Source: Chamaecyparis obtusa (lineage: Eukaryota; Streptophyta; Pinopsida; Cupressales; Cupressaceae). From it: a stretch of DNA of 64,000 nt. Under the pieces are notes generated by a model, which saw only the letters and a list, made by a program, of their open reading frames with translations, had not been told where the DNA came from and did no database searches. The position numbers and the translations under genes are program-made. This document shows positions 1 to 11,505 of the stretch, in pieces. Position 1 is the first letter of the stretch. Every line of letters begins with the position of its first letter. The DNA lies in NCBI GenBank assembly GCA_027943335.1, contig BSBK01005648.1, positions 1,229,001 to 1,293,000 on the forward strand, written 5' to 3'.

Positions 1-1128
1 TCCATCATAATTATCTAACTTAACAAACTTTCTTTTATCTCCAGTCATATGATGTGAACAACCACTATCTATAATCCAATCAAATTTCTTTTCAACTTGT
101 GAAACTAATGCTTTTTCTTCTCTTTTATCAGATTCAGAACTTTCTTCTTTAATTGCTACAAATCCTATTTCCTCAAAGTTATCATTATCACTGTCACTTA
201 AATGTCTTTCAATTCCTGCTTCAAGATCTTCATCATTTGCATAATAACATTCTTTAGATCTCCTAGGTTTAAAGTTGCTTCTATACTTCTTAACTCTTTT
301 AGGACATTTAGATGCAAAATGACCATATTCTTGACAAGTCCAACATTTAAAGATTTTCTTACCATCTGGTTCTCTTTTTACAAGTAATGCAATACCTTCT
401 TCAATCTTCTTATCTTCCTCAGATCTACTACTGCTAGCATAATCTCCATTCTTACTAGTACTTCTTGTAACTCTAATGTTAAGAGCACTGAATGTTGTTT
501 CCATTCTAGGTAGCTCTCTTGATAATCTCAAGTTCATCTCTGTTGTTTCTAATCTTCCAAGAAGAGTCTCTCTTGAAAAGTTCGATGTACAAGGTATCAC
601 TTGTTCAATCATCTGTGTTGTCTACTTGAATACTAGTGTCAAAGTTCTCAAAATTTTCCATATCACTTCATTCTCTGTCTTATCACCTCCACAAGACTTT
701 ATTCCTATTACAATCTCAAACATCCTACCAATATAGCTTCTAATAGATTCATCTTCCATCATTCTGATATCTTCAAATGCACAAATCCAATTATGTAATC
801 TAGCCTTCTTTGCATGTTCATCACCTTCAAAAGTAGAATGTAAAGCTTTCCAAATTGCATGAGATGTTTTCAAACATCTTACCTGACTATATTCATTCTC
901 TGGTAGTGCTGACAAAAGTGCTTCTCTTGCAAGTATGTTACACATGAATAGATCTAGTTCATCTTTAGTTCCTGCCTCTAGATTGTCTTCCTCAATGATA
1001 GTCTTCTCATTCTTTGTAATCAACCAATAACTTGGTCCTAAACACAATAGATGTGTCTTCATCTTTTCTTTCTAGCTATCAAAATTTACTCCATCAAACT
1101 TAGGGCTTTCTTTTCTGAAATTTTCCAT
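1..1128 (-). pseudogene. Copia-1 gag-protease, broken and cut by the window edge
   Basis: Gag starts at an ATG (1128-1126) with MENFRKESPKFDG, the same start as gag in Copia-2 and Copia-C. A UBN2-type copia gag domain follows (residues about 20-170; key stretches AREALLSALPENEY, WKALHSTFEGDEHAKKA, DESIRSYIGRM). Near plus-strand 300-360 lies an intact CCHC knuckle, CWTCQEYGHFASKC. At the left edge is the aspartic protease motif DSGCSHHMTGD. An early in-frame TAG follows NFDS where Copia-2 has Trp, so TGG became TAG. There are also frame breaks between 476 and 640. In life this would package element RNA and start polyprotein cleavage. The copy is not functional as it stands. Confidence 0.88.
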
Positions 1129-1170
1129 GGATCTCCTTAAGTTGTTAAACTTTTCTTTCAAGGACCTGCT

Positions 1171-1182
1171 GCTCTGATACCA
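1171..1182 (-). other. Primer binding site, tRNA-iMet type (Copia-1)
   Basis: On the minus strand this is TGGTATCAGAGC, the standard initiator-Met primer site of plant copia elements, two bases inside the 5' LTR end. Confidence 0.93.
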
Positions 1183-1184
1183 AT

Positions 1185-2345
1185 TGTTAGAAAGTAAAGA
1201 TCCCCAAGATAACTGAGAGGGGGGGGGTGAATCAGTTATCAAATAATTTAACCATTCTACTACTTTAAACAATATAATCAATGTACTCATCAACCATAGA
1301 AAGATAACCATACACAATTGCACAATAACACAAGATATGTTGACTAGGGAACCTCTTGAAAAGAGTAAACCCCAGTGGGAATGATGCCCACAAAATGATG
1401 CACTAATATGAAAGTTCCTTGTTAGAGGATGGACCCTGTTAGGAGTCTTATGAAATACATTCAGTACATATAAATCCCTGTTAGGAGATTTTGAATCCCT
1501 GTTAAAAGATTCTAACCCGGTTAAGAGTTTATGGAAGACAGAAGGACCCATTGCCCAAATAGCTTCAAGGCAAGATCTCTGAACCCACTATCCAAAATAT
1601 CTTAGAATTATTCAATAGAATAATATGGAATATATTACCTCCTTCACACTGTGCCAAAACCACACTCTCTGCTACACAAGATCACAATTCCAGATCTCTG
1701 TACTCACAAGTCTTCCTTCATCACTGAATTAGCTCTTTTCTTCACTTCATGTATATATTTGCATCTCAATCTTCATAGTACACATTACAACAAGGAAAAA
1801 ATTCCTTCTTATATACCAAACTCAAATAATTACAAATGAGTCAGTCCTCAATTACAAAATAATAAATTCTACACGATACACACAGAATTCACATAAAACT
1901 ATCGGCTTCAAGATACTGTAACTTTCTCCAAACATATCTTCAAAGTTTGCGCTATGAACCACATCATCATTAATGAGTCTCCAACATCCCTTTAACTACA
2001 CAAAATCAGATTCCATCCCAGCTAAGAGATATCCTCCGATTTCCAAAAATTGCTTCACAGAAACATTGTCTAAACACTGCTTTCACCAAAATGCTCATAA
2101 CTCTCAAAAATGAATGAATGAATTTTTTGTGTTGTTAACCATAGGTTAATAACACACAAAATAACATACCATCAACTATGCAAAATCCAATCTACAATAC
2201 AACATGTGCACAAAATAAAACTGTACCTACTTTCCTGCTAATATCCAGAATATCACTATGTTGACATCAATGACAATCCAAGTCATGAATGCAACAACAA
2301 CTGCTACAAAATGACTGCCAAAATACTTTGCATTCATTCCTAACA
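1185..2345 (-). repeat. Copia-1 5' LTR
   Basis: The LTR starts (plus view) TGTTAG at the primer site and ends CTAACA, giving TG...CA ends in sense. It holds several copies of the CCTGTTAGGAG-type motif also seen in the other copia LTRs here. It also has the C-loop hairpin (1208-1240). A candidate TATA box on the minus strand, TATATAAG, lies at 1808-1815. No second LTR is available for comparison. Confidence 0.8.
1208..1240 (-). other. C-loop hairpin in Copia-1 LTR
   Basis: The arms GATAACTGA and TCAGTTATC pair perfectly around a G-run (C-run in sense) near the sense 3' end of the LTR. The same structure with changed stem bases occurs in the other copia LTRs in the window. Confidence 0.75.
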
Positions 2346-2997
2346 AATGGATAGTACACTTATCTAAGGTATAGTGTTTAAAGGTTTTTCCTTGTTCAAA
2401 TTCATCTATTTTTTATAACATATTTGAAGAATAACAAATTTTATCTTAAGATTATGTGCATTGAAGTTAAAAGAAACTATTTATCTCATGCTCCATTTTA
2501 AAGTTGATTATCAATGAAAAATTAGCCATTGTTTAGTATCTCCTTAATTATGTTAAGTTTGGACTGAGATTTATCTTATTAATTGATTCAAGATGTAAGT
2601 TTAGTATAGAGATTATATAAGCATCAAAGGATTACCCTCCTTGGTGTTTCATAGCCTAAAGCGTAGAAGGGTTTTAGAGATCCTTGTTAGTTGGTCCAAG
2701 TGCATCAAAGTATTGATCATATAAGTTGGCCTCTCCTTAGATATTTGGGTGGGTAGCTTGGTGTCATTTTTATGAGTAAACCCTATAAAAGAAAGAGCCA
2801 ACACTGTTCTTGAAGACACAACCATGGATTATAAATTCATTATCCATTATCTTACCTTGCCTACTATTTATGATAGCTCTTATAAATTTTCCTATTGTTT
2901 TAACATGGATTTGAATGAGTGGTACTCCCATATTATTTGATACTTGCATAATAGTACCTTTTTGGATTCTACAAGTAAATACACTAAATCTTAATTT
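2346..2997. other. Flank between Copia-1 and Gypsy-A; no gene seen
   Basis: AT-rich sequence without a supported reading frame. A minus-strand frame beginning in the neighbouring LTR enters here but resembles nothing known to me. This is probably the DNA into which Gypsy-A and Copia-1 inserted, or a decayed repeat. Confidence 0.4.
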
Positions 2998-3657
2998 TGA
3001 CGCAAGGGAGGATGAAGAGAGGGGCCAAAGGAATGCCCTAACTAGATCCACCTTGCAGAGATCACACATGGAAGCAATAAATCACAACAATGAGAGAGAG
3101 AATGCAAATACTTTCATATATTATCTTCAATTTGATTCATACATGTCAAGTTGTAAGGCCTTCATGGTTTAGGCTAGATATTACAATCAAGTATGAAAAT
3201 CCTCCAACATGTGAGGATCTACCAACAATCTTTAATTTTCTATCTTCTATCTTCTATCTCCAAAACTTACTGACTCCCTAAACTCTAACCAAACAACTAC
3301 ATTTAAAAGAGGCTACCAAATCAAGTCAGACTTCAAATCCACCATCAATGGAAGGAATGACCAAATCTAGGTCCACGCACTTCCCAATGATAGATACCAA
3401 CATTAAATCCATGACCCAAATTAAATGCACAATTCAGCCTCAACAAAAATCCAAAATAAACAACTTGATAAGAATGGAAACTGAGGGCTAGGGAAATTCA
3501 CCGAGCACCAAAGGGATAACTAACCAACACTGAGAAACAAAGGAAACCAAGCAACACCTAACCAACTCAATCAAAGAAGGAACCGAGCAACATAGAAAAC
3601 TTCAAACATCTTTTTGGTGACACAAGATTGCCAAGGACTTGAGATGCTCTTGCATCA
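2998..3657 (-). repeat. Gypsy-A 3' LTR
   Basis: Its left 300 bp match the 5' LTR fragment at 30050-30350 closely. The ends are inverted repeats, TGACGCAAG on the left and CTTGCATCA on the right. The sense start could also be placed 4 bases out (to 3661, TGTC). The five flanking bases on the left are aattt. No clear polypurine tract precedes the LTR in sense. Confidence 0.85.
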
Positions 3658-4361
3658 GACACCTGGGGTTATTTGAAATTATTCTCCAAATCATGAAATA
3701 GGTATGATTCGAGCTGCATCCAACTCAGATTGTGAAATCCATTCATTTTCTTCAATCGGTCTATTCTTCCACTTTACCAAATATTCCATATACTATTTTC
3801 CTCTTGTACTTATGCCAATTCTTTGTTCCAAAATCTGAACAACATCTTCCATCTATTTCTTAGGATAATCCATCAGTACTATCATGTCTTCACAAAGCTC
3901 ATGATACTCATACAAATCAGCAATGTTGAATATAGGTGATATATCCATGTCATCAGGTAACTCAATCTCATATGCATTTCCACTATCAAATTTCCTAAGT
4001 ATCTTGTAAGGGCCAAACTTCTTCACTTACAGCTTCTCATATGTTCCAACAGGAAATTGACCTTTCTTCAAATGAACCATTACTTCATCACCAACTGCAA
4101 AAGTCTTATGTCTTCTTGATCTATCAGCTCTATCTTTTTATTTCTGATTACTTACATCCAACTTATGTTTCACATCTTCATGCAATGTCTTCATGTACTC
4201 AGAAAACTTTACTCCTTCAGCACTTCTCTTTCTTTCATTGGCAATATCCCTCAAATTAGATATACCTCTTGGTTGTATGCCATTTACAATCTCAAAAGGT
4301 GTTTTTCTAGTACTCCTATTCACTAAATTATTGTATGCAAAATCTTCTTGTTCCAACACAC
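3658..4361 (-). pseudogene. Gypsy-A integrase C-terminal part with chromodomain
   Basis: Minus-strand translation gives the last part of the integrase (LEQEDFAYNNLVNRSTRK, PFEIVNGIQPRGISNLRD). An SH3-like tail follows ([20 protein letters not shown]), then a chromodomain at about 3718-3850 with YLVKWKNRPIEENEWI. Chromodomains on gypsy integrases are the mark of chromoviruses and are thought to steer integration toward particular chromatin. In-frame TAG codons at KK*MEDV and RGK*YMEY, and a stop after the SH3-like part, show it is dead. Copia-2 breaks the gene at the right end. Confidence 0.87.
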
Positions 4362-5613
4362 TGTTAGGATTAACAGTCCATAATACAAATGAGAGGGGGG
4401 GGGGGTGAATCAGTTGTATGAAAGAATATTAAACTTTAAACTTTAAGCTTATCAATATCATATCCAATGAACATAATGAATGCCAACACAATAACACAAT
4501 ATTTTGGTTAAGGGGAAACCTTGTTAAAGGTAAAAACCCCAGTGGGAATTAGCACCCACTAATGATGTACTGAGAGTATTGTAATCTTTGTTAGAAGATA
4601 TAGCCCTGTTAGGAGCTTATTGAAACATTACAGTACATAGTCCCTGTTAGAGGACAAACATTGTTAGGAGTCAATAACAAAAGAGGGCTCAGTGCCCAAG
4701 GCTCACTGTCCAAAGAAGGTTAAGTCCACCTTCTGAACTCACTAGTTTGCAACAAGTGTATATGAAGAAATACACAATCTTTTCAACTGTTTGCCAACAA
4801 CTATCTTTGCTTGATTAGCTCCAATGAATTCCACCAATAATCCTCTAATCTACATATAGCATACACAACTTTTCAACCTCCTTATATCACACATATCACA
4901 TCCATGTCTCTTCCAAATAAAAGACCTTTTATTTATACCTTATTACATTTTACCAAGAATAGGTCAGCCCATAAGGCTTTCCTAATTAAGAACAATTACA
5001 TAGGCCCTTGCTAAGATACACACAATATAAAAAATAGGTTTACAATGATTACATTACAACAATTAAGGACTGACATCCTTGAATTATGCTTGCCAAACAA
5101 AACGCACACTTCATTCCTTGAGTCAGCTTCATAATAAGGCATCACCAGAGCACACACCACAGATGACATCACAAATCATTCAGTACCTTGCACTAACCAA
5201 TGAACATCCATCAGTACCTCTTCCATCATCCTTCAAGATCACATACCTTGAATCCAATCCCTCTGAAATCTATACCAAAAACTCAAAGACTAACTCTATC
5301 AATTCTCACTGTCATAGTCTAGTGACTAGTCTTTACCAAAATAGTTGTATCTTCCTTAATATGCATCCATTAATTATGTGATCTCAGATATAAGATCACA
5401 ACATCCATCTGAACTCTTTTCTAACTTCATAGCATTTGAAACATCTGTACACCTTCCGTACACTATGATTACTAGTCTGGTTCCTTCATAGAAGCATATG
5501 TTGACATTAGTGACAAAAGACAAATGATAATAGTATGAGTGCCCATTTAGTAACATAGTGATTAAACATATTAAATGTCTCAATCACCACCCATGCATTA
5601 GAAATATCCAACA
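4362..5613 (-). repeat. Copia-2 3' LTR
   Basis: It matches the other LTR at 10026-11259 along its whole length with scattered substitutions and small gaps. It has TG...CA ends. It contains the C-loop hairpin at 4383-4419 (one mismatch in the stem) and a minus-strand TATA box (TATAAATA, 4930-4937). Confidence 0.92.
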
Positions 5614-5815
5614 ATCTCCCCCTTTGGCATTGATGTCAACATATGGGAAAATCTTATCCCAAAGTTGTATCAACCCAAAAGTCCTTCAACTGAACAATCT
5701 CCCCAAACAATGAGGATTTTCTCATAACAACACTCCCCCTTTGAAAACAATGGAAAAGGGTTCCAAATGCCTTCACATATAAACTTTCTTCTAGGATCAC
5801 TCCCCCTGATGAGTA
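5614..5815 (-). other. Copia-2 polypurine tract and upstream PPT-like copies
   Basis: AAAGGGGGAGAT on the minus strand directly abuts the 3' LTR (5614-5625) and should prime plus-strand DNA. Further AAAGGGGGAG-like tracts lie at about 5735 and 5805. Serial PPT copies are a known Sirevirus trait. Confidence 0.8.
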
Positions 5816-5959
5816 GATCCCTACATCCAGTCCAAAAAATGATGAGGCTCTGAGAACTTCTGGACTGATGCATCTTTGCATCATTTAGTTCTGACTAGGA
5901 GGGGCCTAAACCCCTAACATACCTCTGAGATATTCAAAGGTATCTTTCAGTAGTGGCTT

Positions 5960-7700
5960 TGTAAATATTTTTGCAATCTACTTTTTTGTACTAATATATT
6001 CAAGCTTGATTTCTTTTTCTTCCACCTTGTCTCTTAAGAAGTGATACTTGATAGAAATGTGTTTAGTTTTAGAGTGCATCACCAAATTCTTTGACATGTT
6101 TACTATGCTAGTGTTATCACAATGGATAACCACAAGCTCATTAAAATTTATTCCAATGTTTGTCAGCATTTGTTTCATCCAAATAATTTGAGTGCAATTT
6201 ATAGCAGCAACAACATATTTTGATTCAGCAGTAGATTGTGCTATACAATCTTGTTTCTTAATTAGCCAAGAAACCAACTTTTTCCCAAGGAAAAATACAC
6301 CACCACTTGTACTTTTTTTGTCATCAATATTTCTTTCCCAATCAGCATCAATATAAGCATGAAGTTCCAAGCTATCATTCCTTTCATACCAGAAACCATA
6401 GTCTATGGTTCCTCTGAGATACCTCAGTATCCTTTTAACAGCAGCTAGATGAGTCTCTTTGGGTTCTACCTAATATCTAGCCACAATTCCAATAGCATTA
6501 GCAATATCTGGTCTGGTGTGAGTCAGATATTGTATCCCTCCAACCATTGATTTATACAAAGTCTAAAAAACACATTTTGATTCATCATCAATTGTTAGCT
6601 TGTTTCCAATCACCATAGGTGTTCCTACTGGTTTACAATCTTCCATACCAAATTTATTAAGTAATTCTTTGAGATACTTGGTCTGAGAAATGAAAATACC
6701 ATTCTCATTCTGAGTTATTTGCAGTCCAAGGAAGAATTTCATTTCACCTATCATGGAAATCTCAAATTCACTTTCCATTTCTTTAGTAAAATTCTTACTT
6801 AGAGCATCATTACCTCCAAAGATAATGTCATCCATAAATACTTCTACTATTAGGATTCCATCTTCAGTAGTTCTCAAATACAAATTATTGTCTGCATTAC
6901 CTTTTCTGAATCCAAGTCCAAGTAGATACTTCCAACCTTGCATACCAAGCCCTGGGAGCTTGCTTCAACCCATACAGGGATTTCTTCAATTTGCACACCA
7001 TGTATTTGTCTTCGCATAGAGGAAATCCATCTGGTTGTTCTATGTATACTTCTTCTTCAAGATCTCCATTCAAAAATGCAGATTTAACATCCATATGATA
7101 CACTTTGAAGTTTTTGTGTGTAGCATAAGATAGAAATAATCTTACTACCTCTATTCTAGCAACAGGAGAAAATGTTTCTTCAAAGTCTATGCCTTCTTTC
7201 TATGAGTATCCCTTACACACTAGTCTTGCTTTGTTCCTTACAACTGTTCCTTCTTCATCCATTTTGTTTCTAAAGACCCATTTTGTTCCTATAACATTTT
7301 TATTTTAGGTCTTGGAACCAATTCCCAAGTATTATTTTTCTTTATCTGATCCAATTCTTCTTTCATGGCATTTATCCAAGATTCATCTTTAAAGGCTTCA
7401 TCTATATTTTTTGGCTCAACTTGAGAAATTAAACAAATTTCTTCTCTAACTTTAGATCTAGTTAGTACTCCCTGACTAGTATTGCCAATAATTTGATTTT
7501 CAGGATGGTTATTTTTTACATACCTTGGAGTTTTAGGAGTTCTAGTAGTTTTTCTTGTATCATCACAAGCCTCTTTTTCACTTTCTTCCTCAACAAGTTC
7601 TTCTTCTTCGGCAGCAGTAGAGGTTTCTTTCACTTTGTATATCTGACTGATGTGATACATTCTTTCTTGTATCTGAAATGTCTCGTCTATTCTTACATTG
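5960..7700 (-). pseudogene. Copia-2 reverse transcriptase-RNase H
   Basis: The RT starts near 7370 with [19 protein letters not shown]. It shows [20 protein letters not shown] and the catalytic box FMDDIIFGGND (about 6815-6850). RNase H occupies about 5978-6370 with ADWERNIDDKKSTSGGVFF and AQSTAESKYVVAA. These copy element RNA into DNA inside virus-like particles. Stops and frame changes occur near 7103-7290 (GTKWVF region), 6943 and 6540. The N-terminal linker (7290-7700) is acidic and Lys/Glu-rich. The protein-level match to copia RT is clear; the copy is inactive. Confidence 0.9.
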
Positions 7701-9045
7701 TTACTTTCAACCATCTTCCTTAATCCTAGATTGAAATATTTGTATTCCTTTCTTTTAACAGAGTAACCAAGGAAGATACCTTCATCACTTCTAGCATCAA
7801 ATTTCCCTATCTCATCATCCCTCTTGATATAACATTTGTTACCAAAAATTTTGAAATATTTTGCAGTAGGAGTGTGATCAAACCATAGTTCATAGGGAGT
7901 CTTACTTTTCCATCTCTGATTTGAATTTGGTTTAATGTGTACACTGATGTTCCAACAACCTCTCTCCAATGTACATGAGATACATTTCCTTCAATCAACA
8001 TTGTCCTAGCAGCATCAAGTATAGTTCTATTTCTTCACTCTGGTATCCCATTTTGTTGTGGAGTCCTACAAGTAGATGTTTGTCTTTTTATTCCATGCTC
8101 TTCACAGTATGAATTGAATAAATCTGATGTAAATTCTCCACCTCTGTCTGATCTTAAACACTTTATTTTCAATCCTGATTCATTCTCTAGTTTTTCTTTA
8201 AACAACTTGAATTTGTCAAATGCTTCTGATTTCTCTCTCAAATAAGTAACCCACATCATTCTAGAAAAGTCATCAACAAAGAGTGTAAAATACCTTTCAC
8301 CGTAGTATGACTTTGTTCTTATAGTCCCACATAGATCTGTATGTACCAGATCCAAATTTCCTTTTTATGTAAATGTTTTTCTTTTATGACTTCTTTTAGT
8401 TTGCTTTCCCATAACACATTCTCTGCATATAGTGTTAGAAGGTTTCACAATCTTCAGCAGATCTCTTACTGCATTAGCCATACTTGCTTTCACAATGTTA
8501 TCAAAGTTAACATGACAAAATCTTCTATGCCATAACCAACTATCATCTACCTTCACAACAAAATAAGAGGCTCCAAATGTGTTTAGTTCAAATACATTAC
8601 CTTTAGATCTTGAACAGGTAGAAATCAATTTTCCTTCCTCGCTTTTGATAAAGCACTTACCATTAACAAAACTTAACTAAAAGTTTTTATCCATTAACTG
8701 TCCAACACTCAACAAGCTATGTTTCAGTCCTTCAAAAAGTAGTACATTGTTTGTATTAGTCTTTCCATCTAGAGTGATGGATCCTACTCCTATGATGGAT
8801 TTTGGGAGATTTTCCCCAAACCTTACAACACCTCCATCATAATTTACTAATTTAAAAAGAAAATTCTTATCACCAGTCATGTGATGAGAACATCCACTAT
8901 CAATTATCCATTCAGTTTTCTTTTCAATATGAGATACTAAGGTTTTTTCTTCATGAATTGGTTCATCTTTAATAGCAACAAATCCAATCTCTTCATTGTC
9001 TAAATCATCATCATCATCAAAGATTCCTTCACTAGCATAATAACA
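7701..9045 (-). pseudogene. Copia-2 protease-integrase
   Basis: The protease motif DSGCSHHMTGD lies at about 8872-8905 (DSG codons 8893-8901), followed by VGSITLDGK and HSLLSVGQLMDKNF. Integrase has the zinc-binding stretch HRRFCHVNF...CRECVMGK (8410-8540). Its catalytic core has DLVHTDLCGTIRTKSYYG, FVDDFSRMMWV, SDRGGEFTSDLF and TPQQNG (8035-8355). The protein would cut the polyprotein and insert element DNA. Stops fall at LMDKNF*, KTFT*KGN and GIPE*RNR, and the frame shifts near 7970. Confidence 0.9.
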
Positions 9046-9963
9046 TTATTTATCTCTTCTAATCTTTGCATAATCAGGTTTGTATTTAGGAACTCTTGTA
9101 GGACATCTAGATGCAAAATGACCTACCTTATTGCATGAAAAAAATTTCAAAGGTAATTTTCCCTTACCTCTTTTATCTCTTCTAGCTATCAATGCAACAA
9201 GTTCTTCCATCTTCTTTTCTTCTTCCATTATCTTCTCCCATTCCTCAGCATACTCACCAAGCTCTTCTCTCAGGTCTTCATTGTTTGTGCTCGGAAGTGT
9301 AGATACTTTCTTGTGTGTAGATGCCCTAAATGCATATTCAACTTTAGGATCAGCTTCTCCTAATTCTGCAGCTTCAAAGGTGGTTAACTTTGCAATCAAT
9401 ATCTCTCTGCTAAAGTTTGGATTCAGGGGTATAGTTTATTGAATTGACATTGCCTTGAATTTGTAAGTAGGAGTTAGAGATCTAAGAATCTTTGCAATGA
9501 CTTCATCTTCATCATAAGTACCTCCACAATTTTTTATTCTAACTATAGCTTTTGTAACCCTTTGAACATAGGCTCTAATGCTTTCATCTTCATTCATTTG
9601 CAGCTTCTCCATCTTTGTCTTCCAGTTCTTCAATTTTGCTTGTTTGGTATATTTGTCTCCTTCATAGAGTGCCTCTAGTCTATTCCAAATTTCATGTGCC
9701 GAATCTAGATCTTTAATTTCAATAAACTCACCCTCATATAGTGCACTGATCAATGCTTCTCTTGCAACCATGTTGCATGAAAATAGTTTCTTTTAATCAT
9801 CGATGGCTGACCCTAAGTCATTCTCAGCCTTCAAAGATTCCTTCTTCTTCACAATCATCCAGTAGTCTATGCCCAAACATAGCAAATGTGTTCACATCTT
9901 GTTTTTCCAACTGTCAAAGTTTTCAGGATCAAACTTACGACTATCCTTCCTATAGAATGCCAT
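9046..9963 (-). pseudogene. Copia-2 gag
   Basis: It starts at ATG 9963-9961 (MAFYRKDSRKFDPENFDSWK) and runs through a UBN2-type gag domain (AREALISALYEGEF, WNRLEALYEGDKYTKQA, DESIRAYVQRV). A Glu-rich helix (EELGEYAEEWEKIMEEEKK) and a zinc knuckle, FFSCNKVGHFASRC, follow. The first Cys of the usual CCHC is Phe here. Stops lie after WKNKM, in the SAIDD stretch and after KAMSIQ. Gag would form the particle and bind RNA. Confidence 0.9.
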
Positions 9964-10011
9964 TTTCCAAGATCACCTCAAGATATTAAGCTTTCTCTCT
10001 GAGGACCACAA

Positions 10012-10023
10012 GCTCTGATACCA
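10012..10023 (-). other. Primer binding site, tRNA-iMet type (Copia-2)
   Basis: TGGTATCAGAGC on the minus strand, two bases inside the 5' LTR. Confidence 0.93.
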
Positions 10024-10025
10024 AT

Positions 10026-11259
10026 TGTTAGGATTAACAGTCCATGATACAACTGAGAGGGGGGGTGAATCAGTTGTATGAAAGAATATTAAACTTTGAA
10101 CTTTAGGCTTATAAATATCAGATCCAATGAACACAATGAATGCCAATACAATAACACAATATTTTGGTTATGGGGAAACCCTGTTAAAGGTAAAAACCCC
10201 AGTGGGAATTAGCACCCACTAATGATGTACTAAGAGTATAGTAATCCTTGTTAGAAGATATAGCCTTGTTAGGAGCTTATTGACACATTACAGTACATAG
10301 TCCTTGTTAGAGGACAAACCCTGTTAGGATTCAAGAACAAAAGAGGGCTCACTACCCAAAGAAGGTTAAGTTCACCTTCTAAACTCACTAGTTTGCAACA
10401 AGTGTATATGAAGAAATACACAATCTTTTGAACTATTTTCCAGCAACTGTCTTTGCTTGATCAGTTCCAATGAAGTCCACCAATAATCCTCTACTCTAAA
10501 TATAGTAGACACAAGTTTGCAACCTCCTTATACCACACATATCACATCCATGTCTCTTCCAAATAAAATACCTTTTATTTATACCTTATTACATTTTACC
10601 AAGAATAGGTCGGCCCATAAGGCTTTCCTAATTACAAAAAATTAAATAGGCCCTTGCTAAGATACACATAGTATCACAAAAAAGTTTACAATGATTACAT
10701 TACAATAATTAAAGACCGACATCCTTGAATTATGCTTGCCAAACAAAACACACGCTTCATTCCCTAAGTCGGCTTCATAATAAGCCATCACCAGAGCACA
10801 CGCCATAGATGATGTCACTAATAATTATGTACCTTGCATTGACCAATGAACATTTGTTAGTACCTCTTCCATCATCCTTCAAGATCACATACCTTGAATC
10901 CAATCCCTCTGAAATCTATACCAAAAACTCAAAGACTAACTCTGTCAATTCTCATTGTCACAGTCCAGTGACCAGTATTTACCAAAATAGTTGTATATTC
11001 CTTAATATGCATCCATTAATGATGTGATCTCAGATATAAGATCACAACATCCATCTAAACTCTTGTTTGACTTCATAGCATCTGAAACATCTGTACACCT
11101 TCTGTACATTGTGATTACCAGTCTGGTTCCTTCATAGAAGCATATGTTGACATCAGTGACAAAACACAAATGACAATAGTATGAGTTCCCATTCAGTAAC
11201 CTAGTGATTAAACATATTAAATGTCTCAATCACCACCCATGCATTAACAATATCCAACA
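10026..11259 (-). repeat. Copia-2 5' LTR
   Basis: Partner of the LTR at 4362-5613. It carries the C-loop hairpin at 10047-10079 with a perfect 10 bp stem (ATACAACTGA and TCAGTTGTAT). A minus-strand TATA box (TATAAATA) lies at 10576-10583. Confidence 0.92.
10047..10079 (-). other. C-loop hairpin in Copia-2 5' LTR
   Basis: Ten-base stem ATACAACTGA/TCAGTTGTAT around a run of seven G (C in sense). Compared with Copia-1 and Copia-C (GATAACTGA), both arms have changed together. Confidence 0.75.
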
Positions 11260-11505
11260 TATAGAATCCTAATTACTTGGTGTGTTTCAAACTAAACATC
11301 TCAAAAGATTTCCCAAACGTCTATTCACAACTTTTGTTTGTCCATCATTTTGTGGGTGAAATGTAGAACTATATTTCAACTTAGTGCCAAACTTTCTCCA
11401 AAGGGTCTTCCAAAAGTAACCAACAAATTTATTGTCTTGGTTAGAGATAATACTCCTCGGTAATCCATGCAATCTAATAATTTCCTTAAAGAAAAGATAT
11501 GCTAT
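11260..11505 (-). pseudogene. Gypsy-A integrase core, middle piece
   Basis: Minus-strand translation reads [15 protein letters not shown], then [39 protein letters not shown] and LGNLLRCLV. This is the gypsy integrase core around its second Asp (usual form SDRD.KF; here NQDNKF). The catalytic Glu of the usual Q.E motif appears as Lys (GQTKVVNR). Two stops follow LRCLV where relatives have Gly and Trp. Element B on the right and Copia-2 on the left cut it out of its gene. Confidence 0.88.
11501..11505. other. Target duplication of element B, left copy
   Basis: gctat here and again at 26409-26413, directly outside the two LTRs of B. Confidence 0.88.

Larger units (their letters stand above)
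1..2345 (-). mobile_element. Copia-1: 5' part of a Sirevirus-like Ty1/copia element
   Basis: Read on the minus strand, the order is 5' LTR, initiator-Met primer site, gag, zinc knuckle and start of protease. The element runs off the left edge, so integrase, RT/RNase H and the 3' LTR are not seen. The gag and LTR style match Copia-2 and Copia-C further on. The five bases after the LTR (aatgg, 2346-2350) would be the target duplication, but its partner is outside the window. Confidence 0.9.
4362..11259 (-). mobile_element. Copia-2: full-length Sirevirus-like Ty1/copia element
   Basis: Two LTRs of about 1.24 kb flank gag, protease, integrase, RT and RNase H in copia order on the minus strand. 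It has an initiator-Met primer site and a polypurine tract. It lies in the integrase gene of Gypsy-A. The expected 5 bp target duplication is absent: cacac on the left, tatag on the right. Confidence 0.93.

Noticed and set aside
1171..1182. tRNA-Met genes at the primer sites
   Set aside because: Only 12 bases match, followed by unrelated sequence. These are primer binding sites.
2770..3069. 99-codon minus-strand frame
   Set aside because: It crosses the left end of the Gypsy-A LTR into flanking DNA and matches nothing. Chance.
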